Assembly: GCA_947568835.1 (NCBI GenBank)
Contig: OX387605.1
Span: 2,232,001-2,296,000 of the forward strand
Source: Protonemura montana
Taxonomy: Eukaryota > Arthropoda > Insecta > Plecoptera > Nemouridae
Length of the DNA stretch: 64,000 nt
Reading direction: 5' to 3'
Shown here: piece by piece, positions 10,901 through 21,475 of the stretch
Position numbering within the stretch: the first letter of the stretch is position 1
How the letters are laid out: each line of letters begins with the position of its first letter
Made by a program: the position numbers and the translations under genes
The notes under the pieces: generated by a model
Database searches by the model: none
Told to the model about the DNA's origin: nothing
Seen by the model: the letters and a program-made list of their open reading frames with translations, nothing else

Positions 10901-12280
10901 CATGAGGGGCCAGGGCTAGCACATGAGAGGCCAGGGCTGGCACATGAGAGGACAGGGCTAGCACATGAGGGGCCAGGGCTAGCACATGAGAGGCCAGGGC
11001 TGGCACATGAGAGGACAGGGCTAGCACATGAGAGGCTAGGGCTGGCACATGAGAGGACAGGGCTAGCACATGAGGGGCCAGGGCTAGCACATGAGGGGCC
11101 AGGGCACATGAGGGGCCAGGGCACATGAGGGGCCAGGGCTAGTACATGATGGGCCAGGGCTAGCACATGAGGGGCCAGGGCTAGCACATGAGGGACCAGG
11201 GCTAGAACATGAGGGGCCAGGGCTAGCACATGAGGGGCCAGGGCTGGCACATGAGGGACCAGGGCACATGAGGGACCAGGGCACATGAGGGACCAGGGCA
11301 CATGAGGGACCAGGGCACATGAGGGACCAGGGCACATGAGGGGCCAGGGCTAGTACATGAGGGGCCAGGGCACATGAGGGGCCAGGACACATGAGGGGCC
11401 AGGGCTAGCACATGAGGGACCAGGGCTAGAACATGAGGGGCCAGGGCTAGCACATGAGGGACCAGGGCTAGAACATGAGGGGCCAGGGCTAGCACATGAG
11501 GGGCCAGGGCTGGCACATGAGGGACCAGGGCACATGAGGGGCCAGTGCTAGCACATGAGGGGCCAGGGCTAGCACATGAGGGACCAGGGCTAGAACATGA
11601 GGGGCCAGGGCTAGCACATGAGGGACCAGGGCTAGAACATGAGGGGCCAGGGCTAGCACATGAGGGACCAGGGCTAGAACATGAGGGGCCAGGGCTAGCA
11701 CATGAGGGGCCAGGGCTGGCACATGAGGGACCAGGGCACATGAGGGGCCAGGGCTAGCACCGAATATTTTGTTCAAGTATCTTCGAAAATGTGTGTTTTA
11801 TTTTCATGAGTACAAAGCGTGTTCAGTTTAGTTTTCAATAATTTCTCCCTTTTCTTAGAGTGGATTATTTCTACCTCAAGATCGCAACACTACTCAAGAT
11901 CTCAAATGACATTTTCCCAACTCATTTTACTTCTTATTTCAACAAACACTGGCTGCTTGAGCTCGAGCTGTCAGTTTCAAAATACAAGTGAGATTGTCAG
12001 TTGTTTTTGAGCCAAGTGCTACGATGGTTCTACACGCTTGCTCTTACACGCATGCTCTCACACGCATGCTCTTACACGCATGCTCTTACACGCATCATGT
12101 TGTTCTCAGGGTGACTCAGGAGGTCCACTGCAGCAGTCCCTCACCCAGCCGTTCTGCATGTACTCCATCGTGGGCCTAACGTCGTTCGGAAGCCGGGCAT
12201 GTGGAGAGTCCAACTCTCCTGCTGTCTACACCAGGGTCTCCTACTACATCCCTTGGATCGAGAGAATTGTCTGGCCCTAG
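4933..12280 (+). CDS. SP-A: clip-domain serine protease (CLIPC-like)
   Basis: Secreted zymogen of about 415 aa. Exons 4933-5020, 5684-5959, 6095-6249, 7005-7114, 7556-7827, 8231-8406 and 12110-12280; all phases agree. Order: signal peptide (AGRRLLALLLTVVVGVLLPA); clip domain with six Cys ending 'VVCCP'; Pro/Lys/Thr linker; Cys-containing hinge 'KCQEYAKEVY'; activation site L|IIGG; catalytic His in 'LTAAHC', Asp in 'YNDIALLRL', Ser in 'GDSGGPL'. Asp189 in 'RDTCV' predicts trypsin-like specificity. 'EFPHM', '[11 protein letters not shown]' and the end 'YIPWIERIVWP' resemble clade C clip proteases (Persephone, Snake, Hayan), which relay Toll or melanization signals in haemolymph; members of that clade are known to be activated after non-basic residues. 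ATG 4933 is chosen because it gives the same 88-nt first exon as SP-B; an in-frame ATG at 4900 is the alternative. Introns 3 and 6 are swollen by minisatellites. AATAAA lies at 12609. Confidence 0.9.
6256..6975 (+). repeat. 10-bp minisatellite, SP-A intron 3
   Basis: About 72 copies of CAAGACCTGT with variants (CAATACCTGT, CAAAACCTGT), nearly filling intron 3. The array begins within 10 nt of the donor (ATG|GTAGGTGCTGTCAAG) and ends about 30 nt before the acceptor. Open frames through it are by-products of the period. Confidence 0.97.
8418..11760 (+). repeat. 21-bp minisatellite, SP-A intron 6
   Basis: About 3.3 kb, roughly 155 units of a 21-bp repeat (GGCTAGCACATGAGGGGCCAG, with GGCTGG and TAGTAC variants), plus shorter units lacking CTAGCA that cluster at the right end (11100-11760). 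It starts about 12 nt after the donor of exon 6. The first units include a second copy of the exon end and splice donor. Both strands are open for long distances because the unit is divisible by three and contains no stop; it is intronic and not coding. Confidence 0.97.
12030..12097 (+). repeat. 14-bp repeat before SP-A last exon
   Basis: About 4.5 copies of TCTTACACGCATGC lie just upstream of the acceptor at 12109. They supply part of the pyrimidine-rich sequence before the catalytic-Ser exon. Confidence 0.85.
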
Positions 12281-12608
12281 GGACCAATAAGAACCAGGAA
12301 TCAGGAACCAGGACCAAATTCTCGGGAAAATAACTTAAAACTATCATATAGCGGCAATATAAGCACTTCTTGGGCTTGTCTTTCTTTGACAAAACAAAGA
12401 TGATGCCACACATATTTATTGTTTTCAATGACAGTTCAAACCAACAGCAAGCACAGAGTTTTCCAGGCACGAGGCAAACATCTCTGTTGTAAATATAATC
12501 AATAACACTTCAGGGAATTCAGTGTTTGAAAGAAAAGATTTCATTAAAATTACACATTGCATCCTTTTGTGCACAACTTCTGAAATATAGAGGTTCTTTA
12601 CGCTCCTC

Positions 12609-12614
12609 AAATAA
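12609..12614 (+). terminator. Candidate poly(A) signal of SP-A
   Basis: AATAAA about 330 nt after the SP-A stop codon; the nearest canonical signal found by eye. Confidence 0.4.
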
Positions 12615-13119
12615 ACACAGATGCAAAAATACAAATCTCTGTTAGTTTCTTGAAAATCCCAAACCTTCTTTATTTCCTAGAACTGGGAGCGGACAGCCCA
12701 TGGCCGGCTTGCGAGTTATTGACAAGATGTCATCGATGAAGATATTGGCAGAGTTTGCTCACTCCTTTCATTTCGAGCCAAACAAACAAAGACGCAGCGG
12801 CAAACGACTTTACCAGAAAGCAATAGCCACACTTTTTTTTCACCCATTTCCGCTGAATACAAGCGGCTAGAAAAATAAACTAAATTGAATAAAGGTCAAA
12901 CGTTATTTCGCCGGGTCATTCTCAATTGTGAATTAAGTAAAATAACTCATGGCATAATGGCAATCATGACGCAATCTCGGCAAAAAAATATCAGAGTGAG
13001 CCCAAATGACATTGTGACATCACCCACTTGGCCGGTTCGTCACGCTAAGACGGGTCGAGACGTTAGACGATCAAGACGAGAGGACAGAAAGACAGCTCCT
13101 CTCGGAGGCAACAGGCGAC

Positions 13120-16100
13120 ATGGACTCTCGACGGCGCGTACTGTCATTGATTATAGCGATCTCTGGTCTCTGTCTGGTTGGAGTCGATGGTCAACACAAC
13201 GGGTTGGGTAAGTGCTTTGTCTTGGTGGTCGCCTAGAGGAGGAATTTCGACGGTAAAGATCTTCTAGTCGCAATGTTGACAAATATTCTCGAACTTTTAC
13301 CATCTTGAAGACTAGTTATCTTACATCTGACCATGAAACTCTAGCTTCGTCAATCACTTTCCTTCTGCTACTGGCTGGTTCGTTGCTATTTGAAGGAAAA
13401 TGATGAAAATACACAGCGATATTATTTTTTTCCCTCCAAACTCTGGATTGAGTGCTGCGGATTTGTACACATGACTCCAGCGTGGTCCGCCGTGAGGCTC
13501 GAACCTGGACCCGAGTTGTCTAGCATCATCCGGCCGCGCAGAACGGCCGTTCTGACATGCGCAGTTTCGGGGTTTAGTTTACAGTTTAGACGAATCATTA
13601 CCAGGAGATTGCGACAATTAGTTTTACTGGCAGATGTTCGCGCCCTTCATTTATTTGATTGCATCAAATTGCTTCGCAGTATTTGCGAGTGATACTGGAG
13701 GAAGATGTCACGGCCGATTTGAAAGCTACAACTTAGCGCCAAGAAAACAGGAGAAGCACATTCCTTCTGAATTCAGTTGACAGCGTACTATTTATGCAAC
13801 TAAAAGAAGAATACATGTGTTTGTCAATAATAAGAAGTGAGACAATCCCGTGCAAGATGCTGACTTTTGTTTCGCGTTTGCAGGTGACGACTGTAATCTT
13901 GATATCGGAGGGGTTGGCACTTGCAAGATATCGAAGAATTGCCCGTACGTGCAGGAGCTGATCAAAAACGGGGGTCGGCCCCAAGTTTGCTACTTTGACC
14001 GCAACACGCCAGTCGTGTGCTGCCCCTCTAGCACACCGACCAGGCCGTCCACTCGGAGACCGACGGTGGCGCCCGCCACGACCCCGAAGAAGCCACAGAA
14101 CTCGCCTGCCTTAAAATATGGTAGGGTCTATAACAAAGTTTGCTTTAAAAAAGGCTAAGGTTTCCATAAAACTCAATATTAGTTCTGTTCGTGAGAGAGG
14201 TTGGAGGGATGAAAGTTATTACAAATTTACTCGCCTTGCTTACCAACCTCTCGACAGCATGGATTTGTGGAGGAATCCTGTTGTTCGCGTTGTACCGTAC
14301 TTCGGAAGGGACGTTAGGCCGGTGGTCCCCTTGGTTCTCTTCGACAGGAGCAGGCTACGTGCCGACACCGGGTTTCCCGTCCTTCCTTCTAGGCTAGGTT
14401 AGGTTCATCATCATCCACTCATTGACCAATGCCATTAGACCAGTGCCGCATGGCCAGATGTCAAAACAGTGAGTCTTAAAAAACCATAAAATCAATTACT
14501 CTCGATAGCCAAGAGTTTTAACAAAAACTATTTCAACTGAGTTTTGAATGCTAAGTGAAGAACAACTGAATTTCCCAACGTTTCGTAACTTGTACCTGTT
14601 ACTTTATCAAGGGTAAGAGCAATCTTTTGTTATCGGACAATTTTCCGATAGCAAAAGAACCACATAAAATTATAACTTTAGTATAATTCTAAGTACTTTA
14701 GTAGGCCGTGAGGCCCAACTTTCCACCCAACCTCACTCACACACATTAAAATGTCGCTCCTCTCACACTGACCACTTTCCCTGCGCAGGCGACGCATGCG
14801 TCCTGGACACCGGTGCTTCCGGCATTTGCAGGACGCTTCGGGGATGTCCGGGCGCAGCCAGACTGTTGCCTGGACGCCTTCCAAAGATGTGCTTCTATTC
14901 CCGAAATGTGCCCATCGTGTGCTGTCCAACAGTACAATCGCCTCCAGAACGGCTTCCCTTGGCGACAACGCAGAGGACGATCTTGACAACGAAAGCCCCT
15001 TGGATGTGGAAGCCCACGACACGACGATACAAACCGACGAGAGCACCAATACCGCGACCGACTACGAACGGGAAGAGCCGGCAGAGTAATAATAATAATA
15101 TTAATAATAAAATATATTTTATTCTATGAACAATAGATTACAGAGTAAGTAAGGTTTGTTATAGAATATGTCAGAATACATAAAATGAGAGAAGCAGCAG
15201 TTGAATGGCATAGAATAGAATAGAATAGAATAGCATAGGAAATACAGAGTCTGTCTTAACAAAAACTATTTGAAATGGGTTTTGAATGCTAAGTAAAGGA
15301 CAACTAAATTTCCCGACGTTTTGTAACATATACTAGTTACTTCTTCAAGGTTAAGAGCAGTCCTGACGATTTTCCAATAACAAAATACAAAATACAGAGT
15401 CTGTTTTCTACATGTGAATGATAATCAATATGGGCATATCTTGCAGAGAAATATTTTGAATTCAGTCTTGAAGTGGTTTGTTCCTTGGAGTGCTTTCAAC
15501 GGTTGTGGGATGTCATTAAAAGTACTTGTCCCTGATAAAGTGGTATATTACAGTTGGGCCGAGCGTAGAGAGTTTTGTTTCGTGTGTTGATGCGTTCGGT
15601 GCATCGTGTGAGTTCGGTGAAATGAAGCCGAATATCAGTAGGTAATCACCTGTTGCCCTCGCATTCTTCCAGAGTGCAAGGAGTACGCCAAGGCAGTCTT
15701 CAAAGTGGTCCAAGATCCGGTGCTACTCTTTGAACCGGATTCGGTGACGGTCGACCAATGCGCCATCAACGACCGTCTACCTGCAGCCGATGGCAGCTGG
15801 AGTCGGCCGAATGAGTTTCCACACATGGTAAATATATGCATGCGCGCCATAACGATGGCAACTCGGTCTAGACGGCGGAGTTTCGATTACCAAAACCACT
15901 TGGCATGAGGGAATGGAGCCATCAGAGTCCTAACTTCCAGTACCGAGCCACAGGCTCTTGCCTAATTGTCATAATTTTGATAAACATCGTTTGTTACTTG
16001 AATAAGTTAATCATAAGTTTTACTGTGGAGGGTAACGGCTCGGTTGTCGCTTCCAGGCTGCCTTGGGATACGGGGACCCACCCAAAGTCGATTGGTTATG

Positions 16101-17421
16101 CGGGGGCAGCCTTATCAGCGACCAGTTCGTCCTGACAGCTGCAAGCTGCATTTACTCTAAAGACCGGTGAGCGGAAACAAATGCATGGGTCATTTCCTCG
16201 CTACTTCACGTTTAACACCAATGTTTTCTTTCCAGAGTGCAAGTGAAGTGGGTGCGTTTCGGGTCCACGAACCCGAACGACAGGCAGGACGTAAAGCGGT
16301 CTCAGACCAAGAGCGTGGGGAAGATTATCACACACCCGCGTTACAAGCCAACCTCTTTCTACCACGACATCGCGCTCCTCAAGCTGAAGACCGCCGTCAA
16401 GTTCGACGCGACCGTCCGCCCGGCGTGCCTGAACGTAGCCCCCTTGACGCCCCTGGGGGCGACGGCCGTGGCCAGCGGCTGGGGAGCTTCGAGTGGGCGT
16501 AAGTGTCGCGAGGTCGATGGTGCAAGACGCCCGGGTGGTTCAAACTCTGATGGAATCTGTTTCTTGCAGCTGGTGAGAAGCCGAGCCAAGACTTGATGAA
16601 GTTTCGCCTCAAGTTTGTCTCTCCGGCCAAGTGCAACGAGACGTTCAAGTTTTTGATCTCGGCGCGTGGGGAGCTCGCCGAAGGTTTCGCCGAAAAGAGC
16701 ATGGTGTGCGTTGGGGACCCGGGAAATAAGCGTGATACTTGTGTGGTAAGAATGCGATGGTCTTGCATGGCGTGGAAATCCCAACCAATGGGATATACAG
16801 ACTTAACGTTGTCAAATTTTACACTGATAAGCCCATTGCTAGAGTCATGGTATTCTTGAAAATGCTCTCTAAAGCTAATCTCATGATTTTAACAAAGATA
16901 ACTTAAGCATAGCCAACAAATTTGAAAAGCAAGAATTAAATTAATCAAATTTCATTCGTGATTTTGCAATTTTTGTAAATTAATATGTCTTATTGGATTC
17001 GATCCTGATAGCACGTTCTAGCCGATGTCGTAGCAATTCCATCAGACTGCAGAATTTTTCAAAATGTGTAATAGAGACAGTCATAGCCGCACTCTCCCTT
17101 AATACATTTAATTTTATTTAAATCACTGTCAAGGGATTAATGTGACAGCTTGGACCTCTGAATGACAACGAGGATCAACGCTTTGAGCAGGTTTCAGGGC
17201 TATGTTGACTTAGCCATGCGTTGTACGCCTTGTAACGTGAATCCTTGCAGGGCAACTCCGGTGACCCTCTGCAGCAGGTGCTGACAGAACCCTACTGCAT
17301 GCACGCCGTGCTGGGGATATCTTCGTTTGGCACACAGAAATGCAGAGACAACAACATACCAGCCGCATACACGCGGGTCTCAAACTACGTGCCCTGGATC
17401 GAGTCTATTGTATGGCCTTGA
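13120..17421 (+). CDS. SP-B: clip serine protease homologue, inactive
   Basis: Same exon plan as SP-A and SP-D: 13120-13207 (signal peptide), 13884-14120 (clip 1, optional), 14789-15085 (clip 2), 15673-15827, 16057-16166, 16236-16498, 16570-16745, 17251-17421. It encodes 498 aa with both clips or 419 aa with one; every clip exon is phase 1-1, so either splice form stays in frame. Catalytic Asp is kept ('YHDIALLKL') but His57 is Ser ('LTAASC'), GDSGGP is GNSGDP (Asp194 to Asn, next-but-one Gly to Asp), and the activation motif IIGG is missing (LPAADG at that place). It cannot be a working protease. Clip-domain homologues of this sort act as cofactors in melanization. Clip 1 lies in a segment duplicated with SP-D and has a changed donor (ATATG|GTAGGG). 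AATAAA lies at 17484. A processed role as decoy is inference. Confidence 0.87.
13499..14510 (+). repeat. Segmental duplication, copy 1 (in SP-B)
   Basis: About 1 kb nearly identical to 23988-25070. It covers intron sequence, a clip exon and a SINE body. Differences include a 45-nt in-frame gap in the clip linker and loss of the exon end with the original donor. Confidence 0.88.
14177..14485 (+). mobile_element. SINE-like element, 5'-truncated
   Basis: Same body as the element at 2525-2995, starting at 'GTTCTGTTCGTGAGAGAGG' and lacking the 5S head. It shares private changes (AAAGTTATTACAA) with the copy at 24763, so both descend from one insertion that was later duplicated. Confidence 0.8.
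14517..14695 (+). mobile_element. Fold-back element FB1, one arm
   Basis: One arm of the palindromic family seen whole at 40522-40803: AACAAAAACTATT, TTTTGAATGCTAAGTG, then CCCAACGTTTCGTAACTTGT and CTTTATCAAGGGTAAGAG. No protein is encoded. Confidence 0.75.
15086..15115 (+). repeat. (AAT)n at a splice donor, SP-B
   Basis: The intron after the second clip exon begins GTAATAATAATAATATTAAT; the microsatellite starts inside the donor site. Confidence 0.8.
15256..15390 (+). mobile_element. Fold-back element FB1, diverged arm
   Basis: Partial copy of the FB1 family (AACAAAAACTATTTGAAATG, GAATGCTAAGTAAAGGAC, CCCGACGTTTTGTAAC), more diverged than the copy at 14517. Confidence 0.7.
15395..15645 (-). 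mobile_element. Possible LINE 3'-end fragment
   Basis: On the minus strand, two adjacent frames read pieces such as STFNDIPQPLKALQG and HFKTEFKIFL, resembling the 'WN.LP..LK...S...FK..LK' end of non-LTR reverse transcriptases. The frame shifts between the pieces, so it is a decayed fragment at best. Weak by-eye evidence. Confidence 0.3.
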
Positions 17422-17483
17422 CAACCTGGGTCGTTTGAAAATACAAACTTTTTATATGACTGTACCGAGTTATAGAACTTAGC

Positions 17484-17489
17484 AATAAA
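17484..17489 (+). terminator. Poly(A) signal of SP-B
   Basis: AATAAA 63 nt after the SP-B stop codon. Confidence 0.7.
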
Positions 17490-17917
17490 TTCTTTCATCA
17501 TAAATTGTCAGTTTTATTTCATCTACGACTACCTTGCTTGCGGCATTTTGACGATGTCTTTAAATCTGTCAATACCGACGCCATTACAAACCCTGTCTTT
17601 ATTTCAGACTGTCACTGCTTTGAAAAGCTTTCACAAACTTTACTTTTTAAAATCAACAACGCCAATAGGCGTCGCAAAAGTAAGGTGCCGTGTTAGGCAC
17701 GTATATTACTTTATAAAATGATATTGACATTTTTAAGCAATGCTGACCTTAATTTGAGATTGGCTTTTATTATATTTCTTATCAAACAATTGACTAATTG
17801 TTTCGACTCCACGCTTGCACGCGATTAATCGAGGAGATTTAGTTCGTCACGGTGGTATGAATGCAATCCCAGCGATCGAATGGCTCTATATATCGAATGT
17901 GTACGCATGCAGCTCGG

Positions 17918-17924
17918 TATAAAG
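17918..17924 (+). promoter_or_regulatory. TATA box of Clip-L1
   Basis: TATAAAG in GC-richer context, 49 nt before the Clip-L1 ATG. With initiation about 30 nt downstream, the 5' leader would be only about 20 nt. Confidence 0.5.
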
Positions 17925-17966
17925 CTCGGGCCACCGCCTCCTCTAGAGCAAGTCGAGTCCTTCACG

Positions 17967-20900
17967 ATGGGCACGTGGGGACAACGAACGCTGACGCTGG
18001 TACTGGTGATTAGCGTCAGCTGCGCAGTTGGCATCACTGCTTTGAATGCCGGTAAGCAAGCTTTGAAAGTATTTGTAGAAGAGCATGTACATGACATGTC
18101 GGTATGTCTTTGTAAGCCCCGGGTTTCATGACCACCGAAAAACTCGACTGATGTGTCGGTTATATTACGTTAATTGAATTCTTGGAATGAAAACTGCATT
18201 TTTTTTTTGATTTATTGATTTATTCTCTTTGGAATCATGCATACCTTTGAACGTACCATCATACACGTGACCAGTTCTGTTCGGGAGAGAGGTTGGAGGG
18301 ATGAAAGTTAAGCAACACTGCGCTGAGTCAGGTATTGGATGGGTGACTATCATACACATGACCCGTTCTGTTCGGGAGAGAGGTTGGAGGGATGAAAGTT
18401 AAGCAACACTGCGCTGGGTCAGGTATTGAATGGGTGACCATCATACACATGACCAGTTCTGTTTGGGAGAGAGGTTGGAGGGATGAAAGTTAAGCAACAC
18501 TGCGCTGAGTCAGGTATTGGATGGGTGACTATCATACACATGACCAGTTCTGTTCGGGAGAGAGGTTGGAGGGATGAAAGTTAAGCAACACTGCGCTGGG
18601 TCAGGTATTGGATGGGTGACCATCATACACATGACCAGTTCTGTTTTGGAGAGAGGTTGGAGGGATGAAAGTTAGTACAGCAACTTCATTCGCCTTGCTT
18701 ATCAACCTCTCGTCAGCATGGATTTGTGGAAGAATCCTGTTGTTGGCGTTGTACCGTCCTTCGGAAAGGAAGTTAAGCCGGTGGTCCCCTTGGTCTTCGA
18801 CAGGAGTAGGCTACGTGCCGGCACCGGGTTTCCCCGCCTTCTTTCTAGGCTAGGTTAGGTTCATCATCATCATCCACTCATTCACCGACGCCATTAGACC
18901 AGTGCCGCATGGCCAGATGTCAAAACAGTGCGTCGTTAAACACCACAAATAATAATAATAATTTAACCAAACCCGACCGCAATAAATTTTCTCGCTTAAT
19001 ATTCTGGTTTCAGGAGACAAATGTACCGTCAGGAAGGGAGTTCCCAAGGGAGGACCCGGTCTATGCGTGTACCGAGAAGATTGCTCAGTGCCCTCCAGGG
19101 GGCACAAAAAACACCTGGCGGTGTGCTCTTACGTCACACCGGTAACCTACTGCTGTCCTCTGGAGCACGTGCAGCCCCCGAAGAGGCCAGTAGGACCGTA
19201 TTTAGAAGCAGTGGAGGCGCGAGCAGGGGACGTGCTGCCCCAGTCGGCAACTGATTGGTACTTTAGACCACATCATGGTTGGTCACAATGGTTAGCTGAC
19301 GAAAAGTCAAAATGGTCAAAGCAAAAGAAGAGACCAAAGAAAACGCCGATAACCGAGCCGAACGAGAGCATAGAAAAAACCTCGTTAAAACCAGAACATA
19401 GCAAAGAGGAGACAAAGTTAGAACCAGAAGATAGTAAAAAGGAGACAGAGCTAAAATCAGAAGACAGTGAAGAGGAGACCTCGTTAAAACCAGAAGACAG
19501 TGAAGAGGAGACCTCGTTAAAACCAGAAGAGAGCGAAGAGGAGACAAGGTTAGAACCAGAAGACAGTGAAGAGGAGACAAAGTTAGAACCAAAAGACAGT
19601 GAAGAGGAGACCTCGTTAGAACCAGAAGACAGTGAAGAGGAGACCTCGTTAGAACCAGAAGACAGTGAAGAGGAGACAAAGTTAGAACCAGAAGACAGTG
19701 AAGAGGAGACCTCGTTAGAACCAGAAGACAGTGAAGAGGAGACAAAGTTAGAACCAGAAGACAGTGAAGAGGAGACCTCGTTAGAACCAGAAGACAGTGA
19801 AGAGGAGACAAAGTTAGAACCAGAAGACAGTGAAGAGGAGACCTCGTTAGAACCAGAAGGCAGTGAAGAGGAAACAGAGTTAGTTGAGTTGGATAAGAAC
19901 AAAGAGAAAACGACGAGGCCAGCGCCCGTTGTCTTGACAACACAGAGTCCAACGCCTGCGCAGTGTCACTGTCCAACGCCAACGCCAAAGCCAACGCCAA
20001 CGCCAACGCCAACGCCAACGCCAACGCCAACGCCAACGCCCTGTGCTGTTGTACATCCACCTCCAGCTCCGACTCCAACCCAAGGACCGGTTCCGACCCA
20101 AGAACCGGCTTCAACCCATGGACCGGTTTCAACCCATGGACCGGCTTCAACCCAAGGACCGGCTCCAACCCAAGGACCGGCTCCAACCCAAGAACCGGCT
20201 CAAGAACCAGCTCAAACCCAAGGACCGGTTCCGACCCTAAAACCGGCTCAAGGACCGGTTCCAACCCAAGAACCGGCTCAAGAACTAGCTCCAACCCAAG
20301 GACCGGCTCAAACCCAAGGACCGGCTCAAACCCAAGGACCGGCTCAAACCCAAGGACCGGCTCAAGGACCGGTTCCAACCCAAGGACCGGTTCCAACCCA
20401 AGAACCGGCTCCATTCCAAGGGCCGGTTACACACCAAGAACCGGTTCCAACACAAAGACCGGTTCCGTCCCAAGGACAGGCTCAAGGACCGGTATCAACT
20501 AAAGGACCGGCTCAAGGACCGGCTCCAACCGAAGAACCGGCTCAAGAACCGGCTTCAACCCAAGGACCGGCTCGAGAACCGGCTCCATCCCAAGAACCGA
20601 CTCTACTCCCAGGACCGGTTCCACACCAAGAACCGGCTCCAACCCAAGAACCGACTCCACTCCCAGGACCGGTTCCACACCAAGAACCGGCTCCAACCCA
20701 AGGACCGGCTCCTTGTCATGGTACGGTAGTCTTTCCAACTCAGAGTCTAGCTACAGCAGCGAGTCCAACTACAGCAGCGAGTCCAACTACAGCAGCTAGT
20801 CCAACTACAGCAGCGAGTCCAACTACAGCAGCGAGTCCAACTACAGCAGCGAGTCCAACTACAGCAGCGAGTCCAACTACAGCAGCGAGTCCAACTACAG

Positions 20901-21475
20901 CAGCGAGTCCAACTACAGCAGCGAGTCCAACTACAGCAGCGAGTCCAACTACAGCAGCGAGTCCAACTAAAGCAGCGAGTCCAACTACAGCAGCGAGTCC
21001 AACTACAGCAGCGAGTCCAACTACAGCAGCGAGTCCAACTACAGCAGCGAGTCCAACTACAGCAGCGAGTCCAACTACAGCAGCGAGTCCAACTACAGCA
21101 GCGAGTCCAACTACAGCAGCGAGTCCAACTAAAGCAGCGAGTCCAACTACAGCAGCGAGTCCAACTACAGCAGCGAGTCCAACTACAGCAGCGAGTCCAA
21201 CTACAGCAGCGAGTCCAACTACAGCAGCGAGTCCAACTACAGCAGCGAGTCCAACTACAGCAGCGAGTCCAACTACAGCAGCTAGTCCAACTACAGCAGC
21301 GAGTCCAACTACAGCAGCGAGTCCAACTACAGTAGCGAGTCCAACTACAGCAGCTAGTCCAACTACAGCAGCGGCTTCCTTACCCTCGAGGCCATCGTTA
21401 GCACCATGGGTCTGGCCATATGAGACATCGGAAAGACCGGCAGCTATAGTTCCGAGGTCGTTGGCTGGTCATTAA
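17967..21475 (+). CDS. Clip-L1: clip-only protein with mucin-like tail
   Basis: Two exons, 17967-18051 (signal peptide [18 protein letters not shown], phase 1) and 19014-21475, give 848 aa. The second exon starts with a clip domain ('[13 protein letters not shown]', 'LCVYREDC', 'LAVCSYV', 'TYCCP') and then, where the proteases have a splice donor, runs on as one open frame: a basic patch (KKRPKKTP), about 14 acidic 11-residue repeats ([11 protein letters not shown] / [11 protein letters not shown]), a (PT)n run, Pro/Gln/Thr repeats (GPAPTQ type), and about 34 PTTAAS repeats, ending 'IVPRSLAGH'. No protease domain. The Ser/Thr density suggests heavy O-glycosylation. The frame staying open for 2.4 kb with all periods divisible by three supports real coding. 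Its place inside a protease cluster and the shared exon phase mark it as a derived paralogue. Function unknown; a binding scaffold or decoy in the protease cascade is inference. Confidence 0.8.
18256..18960 (+). mobile_element. SINE-like element with amplified 5S head
   Basis: Same family as 2525-2995, inside the Clip-L1 intron. A ~91-bp unit (AAGTTAAGCAACACTGCGCT, GGATGGGTGAC, TTCTGTTCGGGAGAGAGG) is repeated four times in tandem before the normal body and (AAT)n tail. The junctions join the 5S 'GAAGTTA' to the body 'GAAAGTTA', suggesting recombination at that short match. Confidence 0.82.
19390..19885 (+). repeat. 33-bp coding repeat, acidic (Clip-L1)
   Basis: About 14 units encoding [11 protein letters not shown] and [11 protein letters not shown], which alternate late in the array and give a 66-bp higher-order period. 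Confidence 0.95.
20075..20715 (+). repeat. 18-bp coding repeat, Pro/Gln-rich (Clip-L1)
   Basis: Irregular array of CCAACCCAAGGACCGGCT-like units (PTQGPA), with shortened in-frame variants. Confidence 0.9.
20750..21372 (+). repeat. 18-bp coding repeat PTTAAS (Clip-L1)
   Basis: About 34 nearly identical AGTCCAACTACAGCAGCG units; the few differences (ACTAAAG giving Lys, AGTAGCG giving Val, AGCTAG) recur at spaced positions, a sign of recent block expansion. Confidence 0.97.

Noticed and set aside
8418-11760. CRISPR-like array
   Set aside because: Units are head-to-tail with no unique spacers, and the DNA is eukaryotic.
8348-11776. Very long open frames on both strands through the 21-bp array (Ser/Cys/Pro-rich or His/Glu/Gly-rich)
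   Set aside because: The unit is 21 bp and stop-free, so frames stay open automatically; the array lies between the well-defined exons 6 and 7 of SP-A.
19263-20414. Minus-strand frames opposite Clip-L1 and other repeat-coding exons
   Set aside because: Shadows of the coding repeats; the plus strand has the signal peptide, the clip domain and the matching splice phase.
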